Shown here: piece by piece, positions 61,218-64,000 of the stretch
Numbering within the stretch: the stretch's first letter is position 1
Layout: every line of letters starts with the position of its first letter
Assembly: GCA_963708205.1 (NCBI GenBank)
Contig: OY970196.1
Span: 2,294,001 to 2,358,000 of the forward strand
DNA length: 64,000 nt
Direction: 5' to 3'
Origin: CAVYTF01 sp963708205
GTDB lineage: Bacteria > Bacteroidota > Bacteroidia > Chitinophagales > Chitinophagaceae
Program-made: the position numbers and the translations under genes
The notes under the pieces: model-generated
What the model was told of the DNA's origin: nothing
The model's database searches: none
The model's input: only the letters and a program-made list of their open reading frames with translations

Positions 61218-62147
61218 TTAAATAATTGCCGATGCTTCAACAGTTACAAGATTTTTTTTATCTGTCCATTTTTGAATAATGGAGGCGATGTCTGCCAATA
61301 ACAAAGGTTTAGTTATGAAATCGTTCATGCCGGCATCTATACATTTGTCTTTATCTTCTTCAAGCACACTTGCAGTTATGGCAATAATAATCGGTTGCTT
61401 TTCAAGGCAAAGCCTGATCATTTTTGTTGCTTCTTTTCCATCCATCACCGGCATTTGAATATCCATAAAAATTATATCATAATTTGTTTCGCTAACTATT
61501 TCCAATGCTTCTTTTCCATGATTAACGATATCCGGTTTGTAACCTATTTTTTCAAACATTTTTGCAGCTATCACCTGGTTTATTTTATCATCTTCAGCCA
61601 CTAAAATTTTCAATGGAAACTGCTTTGCAAAATCTGTAGAAAGTTCACTTGATTCTGTTTTTTTAGCAGTGCCGTTTGCATTATTTTGTATTTCTTTTCT
61701 TTCATTAGATATAACTGATTTGTTATCAGTATTATTAAAAATTTCATCTGTAAGCTTTAAACACCTTTTACTGTAATCATTTATAATTGCTATAAATTCT
61801 TTTTGTTTTTTTGTTAATTCAGTTTCAGCAAGAAGGTTTGCCATACCGAGTATAGCGTTCATAGCTGTTCTCAATTCATAATTAATTTTTATGAGAATAG
61901 ATTTATTTTGATTTTTTAATACAATTAATTCTTCTGCTAAGGCAGCTTTATTTTCTTCTGCGTATTGAAACAATTCTTTATATTTTTCACCTTCTGTTTT
62001 AGAAATCTTTAATTGAATTTGTAAAGCTCTATAACGAACAAAAAATACGAGTACAAGCAGCAACATTGTTAGGCCTGCAGCCAACAATAATGGCGGAATC
62101 CAAAAGCTATTAAAAACATTCATAAAATTTGTAAATAAAATATTCAT
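61218..62147 (-). CDS. Membrane-anchored receiver protein with degenerate histidine-kinase helix (His to Tyr), no ATPase domain
   Basis: The 309-residue protein has one membrane segment (about 17-38), a coiled-coil region (about 40-85), a kinase dimerisation-like hairpin (about 82-140), a linker and a receiver domain (179-300). The hairpin reads INYELRTAMNAILGMANLL, where active kinases have MSHELRTPLN: the phospho-accepting His is Tyr90 (codon TAT, one base from CAT), and proline is Ala95. No ATPase domain is encoded. The receiver looks active: Asp186/Asp187, phospho-accepting Asp229 (FMDIQMPVMDG), Thr258 and Lys280. It probably derives from a hybrid kinase and now only receives phosphate from another kinase. 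It is 18 bp after a membrane protein gene. Confidence 0.8.
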   Translation of the reverse strand: MNILFTNFMNVFNSFWIPPLLLAAGLTMLLLVLVFFVRYRALQIQLKISKTEGEKYKELFQYAEENKAALAEELIVLKNQNKSILIKINYELRTAMNAILGMANLLAETELTKKQKEFIAIINDYSKRCLKLTDEIFNNTDNKSVISNERKEIQNNANGTAKKTESSELSTDFAKQFPLKILVAEDDKINQVIAAKMFEKIGYKPDIVNHGKEALEIVSETNYDIIFMDIQMPVMDGKEATKMIRLCLEKQPIIIAITASVLEEDKDKCIDAGMNDFITKPLLLADIASIIQKWTDKKNLVTVEASAII

Positions 62148-62165
62148 AGTCTATAGATTAAAAGT

Positions 62166-62762
62166 TTATCCTGTTTGTGAAACAGCTTTTAAAATGGTAT
62201 CATGTCTTTCTGTAATTTCTTTATAAGACTCAACAAGCACGACCTCTGAAGTTGCAAGTTTATTAAGAATTGATATTTCTTTTAAGTGAGGATTCCATTC
62301 AAAAATCAGCGTATCGATTGGCCTCCATAATATTACCCAGCTTAGCACGTCAAGCCCGGTAAACAATACGGTTTGGGCACTATCTTGATCCTTGAAAAAA
62401 AGAGGTAAAATACCTTGACAAACAATAATAAAAAGAAGGCTTAAGCCAAGCAATATCCAGTTGCGCTTTTTAAATCTTTGAAATTGTTCTTCACGTATTT
62501 TTTTTCTTAAACAGAAATGATTTTTTACTGCATAAATTAAAGGATCAGCATATTTTTTATCGATACTATTCGTGCATTTCATTTTATAAATAATAACTGA
62601 ATGTCTTTTTGCGTTGGCAACAGATGCACGAATGTATTCTTCAAAAATATGGCTGAGTTGTCTTTTATAAAGCGGTGCCGGATCGTGCATATTGAAATAA
62701 CTGTAAATAGTTTTTCTATCAACAGTCAGGTAAACATTTATAAGATTTAAATCTTTCTCCAT
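62166..62762 (-). CDS. Two-helix membrane protein, hypothetical
   Basis: This 198-residue protein has a soluble N-terminal part (about 100 residues), two membrane segments (about 104-122 and 131-147), then a soluble C-terminal part with WRPIDTLIFEWNPHLKEISILNKLATSEVV. I recall similar WRP...W.P patterns in other bacterial two-helix proteins of unknown function, but cannot name a family. It precedes the degenerate kinase-receiver gene by 18 bp, so the two are co-transcribed and may interact in the membrane. Confidence 0.7.
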   Translation of the reverse strand: MEKDLNLINVYLTVDRKTIYSYFNMHDPAPLYKRQLSHIFEEYIRASVANAKRHSVIIYKMKCTNSIDKKYADPLIYAVKNHFCLRKKIREEQFQRFKKRNWILLGLSLLFIIVCQGILPLFFKDQDSAQTVLFTGLDVLSWVILWRPIDTLIFEWNPHLKEISILNKLATSEVVLVESYKEITERHDTILKAVSQTG

Positions 62763-63130
62763 TTCAAATTATTTTTGAAACCTGTTGAAAAATAAATGAG
62801 TAATAGAAGAAAATTTATCAGCTAAAAAACAAATGAAAAGAAGCGGAAGTAAATCGCAACGTATTAAAAGATAGAAATTTTTGTTAGTGAAAGCAGTTAA
62901 AAAGTTATAAGTTATTTTAACACGAAACAGCACACTACTTCGATTTTTCATTATTCGGATATTGATTTTAAAACTAAATTGAACGTAATGATAAATGAAA
63001 AATTTTGTTGAGACCTTAAAATCACCTGTAAATGCGCTTATTTAAGGCATTTTTAAAATGAAGCAGATTTATTTAAAAGGATAAATAAATCGAGAAATAT
63101 TTTTTTGTTGAATGAAATTAATCGGGGAAG
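62763..63130. other. 368-bp gap before the EamA transporter gene
   Basis: I find no gene, RNA, repeat or convincing terminator here. The stretch is AT-rich with several T runs. A 60-codon minus-strand frame at 62769-62951 shows no recognisable features. Confidence 0.5.
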
Positions 63131-64000
63131 TTATTTTTTATATTTTGAGAAGTTAACAAGTAAAACACCAGACAAAATAATAATCAATGCAATTAGTTGA
63201 ATGAAAGAAATTGTTTCGCCTGCTACAAACCAACCTAAAAAAACTGCAACAACCGGATTAACATAAGCATACGTTCCCACAATGGAAGGAGGCCTCACAC
63301 TCAGCAACCAAATGTATGCGATATAACCAACAATCGAGCCCATAAAAACCAGGTATATCAGAGCTTCCCACGATTCTGTACTTATTTTGTGTAAATAAAA
63401 ATGATGTTGCTCACCTGCAATAAATGCGCTGATAAAACCACACAAACCCGCAGCCATCATTTGAATTCCGCCTTTCATAAAAGTACTTCCGGCCGCATTT
63501 GCATATTTTGAATAGAGTGAACCAATTGCCCATAAAACGCCACTTGTCACAAGCACAATAAAAGCTATCAGTTGTGCAGTATTATGTTGCAGATCAACTG
63601 AACTTTTGCCACTGAATAAAAGTATTATTCCTGCAAATCCCACAAGCAAACCAATAAGAATAAATTTATCTGAAAAATTTTGTTTGTAATTTTTTTTATC
63701 TAAAAAAACAAACCAAAGCGGAACTATGGCAACGGTAATTGCACATAAACCTGATGGTAAAAATTGTTCAACCCAAATTAAAGAAGTAGTGCCAAAAAAA
63801 AGCATTAATATGCCAACCAAACTATTTTTGAAAACTGAATTCTTATCAGGGATTTTTTCTCCTTTTATCAAACAATAAATAATTAAAATAATACCTGAAG
63901 CAAAAAAACGAATGCCTGCCATACAAAATGGAGGAATAGTTTTTATAGCAAGTAAAATGCCCGTATAAGTGGAACCCCAAATAAGATAGACTGACGTAAA
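63131..64000 (-). CDS. EamA/DMT family transporter, 5' end outside window
   Basis: This is an inner-membrane transporter of the drug/metabolite superfamily with ten expected helices in two EamA repeats. The frame stays open past the first internal ATG (63922) to the window edge; the 26 residues before it (VYLIWGSTYTGILLAIKTIPPF) are the classic first helix of the family, so the start codon lies beyond 64000. 289 residues are visible. The end has the second repeat (YIAYIWLLSVRPPSIVGTYAYVNPVVAVFLGWFVAGE). RhtA/YdcZ-like members export amino acids or other metabolites; the substrate is unknown. Confidence 0.9.
   Translation of the reverse strand, partial: FTSVYLIWGSTYTGILLAIKTIPPFCMAGIRFFASGIILIIYCLIKGEKIPDKNSVFKNSLVGILMLFFGTTSLIWVEQFLPSGLCAITVAIVPLWFVFLDKKNYKQNFSDKFILIGLLVGFAGIILLFSGKSSVDLQHNTAQLIAFIVLVTSGVLWAIGSLYSKYANAAGSTFMKGGIQMMAAGLCGFISAFIAGEQHHFYLHKISTESWEALIYLVFMGSIVGYIAYIWLLSVRPPSIVGTYAYVNPVVAVFLGWFVAGETISFIQLIALIIILSGVLLVNFSKYKK

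Noticed and set aside
62769..62951. 60-codon minus-strand frame upstream of the two-helix membrane protein
   Set aside because: It has no family, no start context and mostly Phe/Leu/Lys composition from AT-rich DNA.
1..64000. tRNA, rRNA, CRISPR arrays, insertion sequences, prophage, phage-defence or toxin-antitoxin modules
   Set aside because: I looked for T-arm signatures, regularly spaced repeats, transposase or integrase motifs and paired small genes, and found none that hold up.

Overview
The window is AT-rich DNA from a member of the Bacteroidota, most likely a Chitinophagaceae-type organism. That placement is inferred from gene content: a ftsQ-ftsA-ftsZ run with a long-tailed FtsZ, an RRM protein with a glycine-rich tail, type IX secretion markers (a C-terminal sorting domain and a PorP/SprF protein), GH97, a DUF3667 protein, and promoters of the TTG-N19-TAnnTTTG type used by the Bacteroidota housekeeping sigma factor. 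Most of it is ordinary chromosomal backbone. I see no rRNA, tRNA, CRISPR array, insertion sequence, prophage or plasmid module. The first gene (ftsQ) and the last gene (an EamA transporter) run off the window.

Layout. 1-4.2 kb: the end of a division cluster (ftsQ, ftsA, ftsZ). 4.3-9.7 kb: a membrane protein, an RRM protein, an HtrA protease, and a divergent acyl-CoA reductase/ferredoxin pair. 9.9-12.6 kb: an NTF2-like lipoprotein, ddl, a PASTA protein and a rhodanese. 12.7-14.3 kb: an acyl-CoA carboxylase carboxyltransferase. 14.8-16.6 kb: a compact arsenic cluster (arsR, arsM, a tiny membrane frame, arsC) with an ArsR-type operator and no efflux pump. 16.6-23.8 kb: an acyltransferase, a GH97, three small proteins, a GH1-like enzyme and an SDR. 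24.4-29.2 kb: a cobalamin riboswitch with its TonB-dependent receptor, then a flippase and a glycosyltransferase. 29.5-39 kb: lepA, a DUF1223 protein, a malate/lactate dehydrogenase family enzyme, a secreted protein with an L,D-transpeptidase-like motif, proC, rfaD and purL. 39-45.2 kb: a type IX cargo protein and a self-regulated tetR-emrA-emrB-tolC efflux operon. 45.2-51.8 kb: a lipoprotein, DUF3667, mazG and a 1249-residue sensor kinase. 51.8-64 kb: a PorP/SprF protein, upp, a lipoprotein, adenine deaminase, a GH31, trmD, an S4 protein, an M20 dipeptidase, a degenerate kinase-receiver protein with a membrane partner, and the EamA transporter.

Things the gene list alone does not explain: a family of about 80-bp dispersed intergenic repeats with six recognisable copies; a 39-codon hydrophobic frame filling exactly the gap between arsM and arsC without an ATG; a receiver protein whose kinase-like histidine box carries tyrosine and which has no ATPase domain; twin palindromes over the tetR promoter; and several genes whose promoter -7 element lies only 4-7 nt before the start codon, suggesting leaderless mRNAs. 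No wholly new multi-gene system stands out; the degenerate receiver protein with its neighbour and the arsenic micro-frame are the best candidates for undescribed biology.
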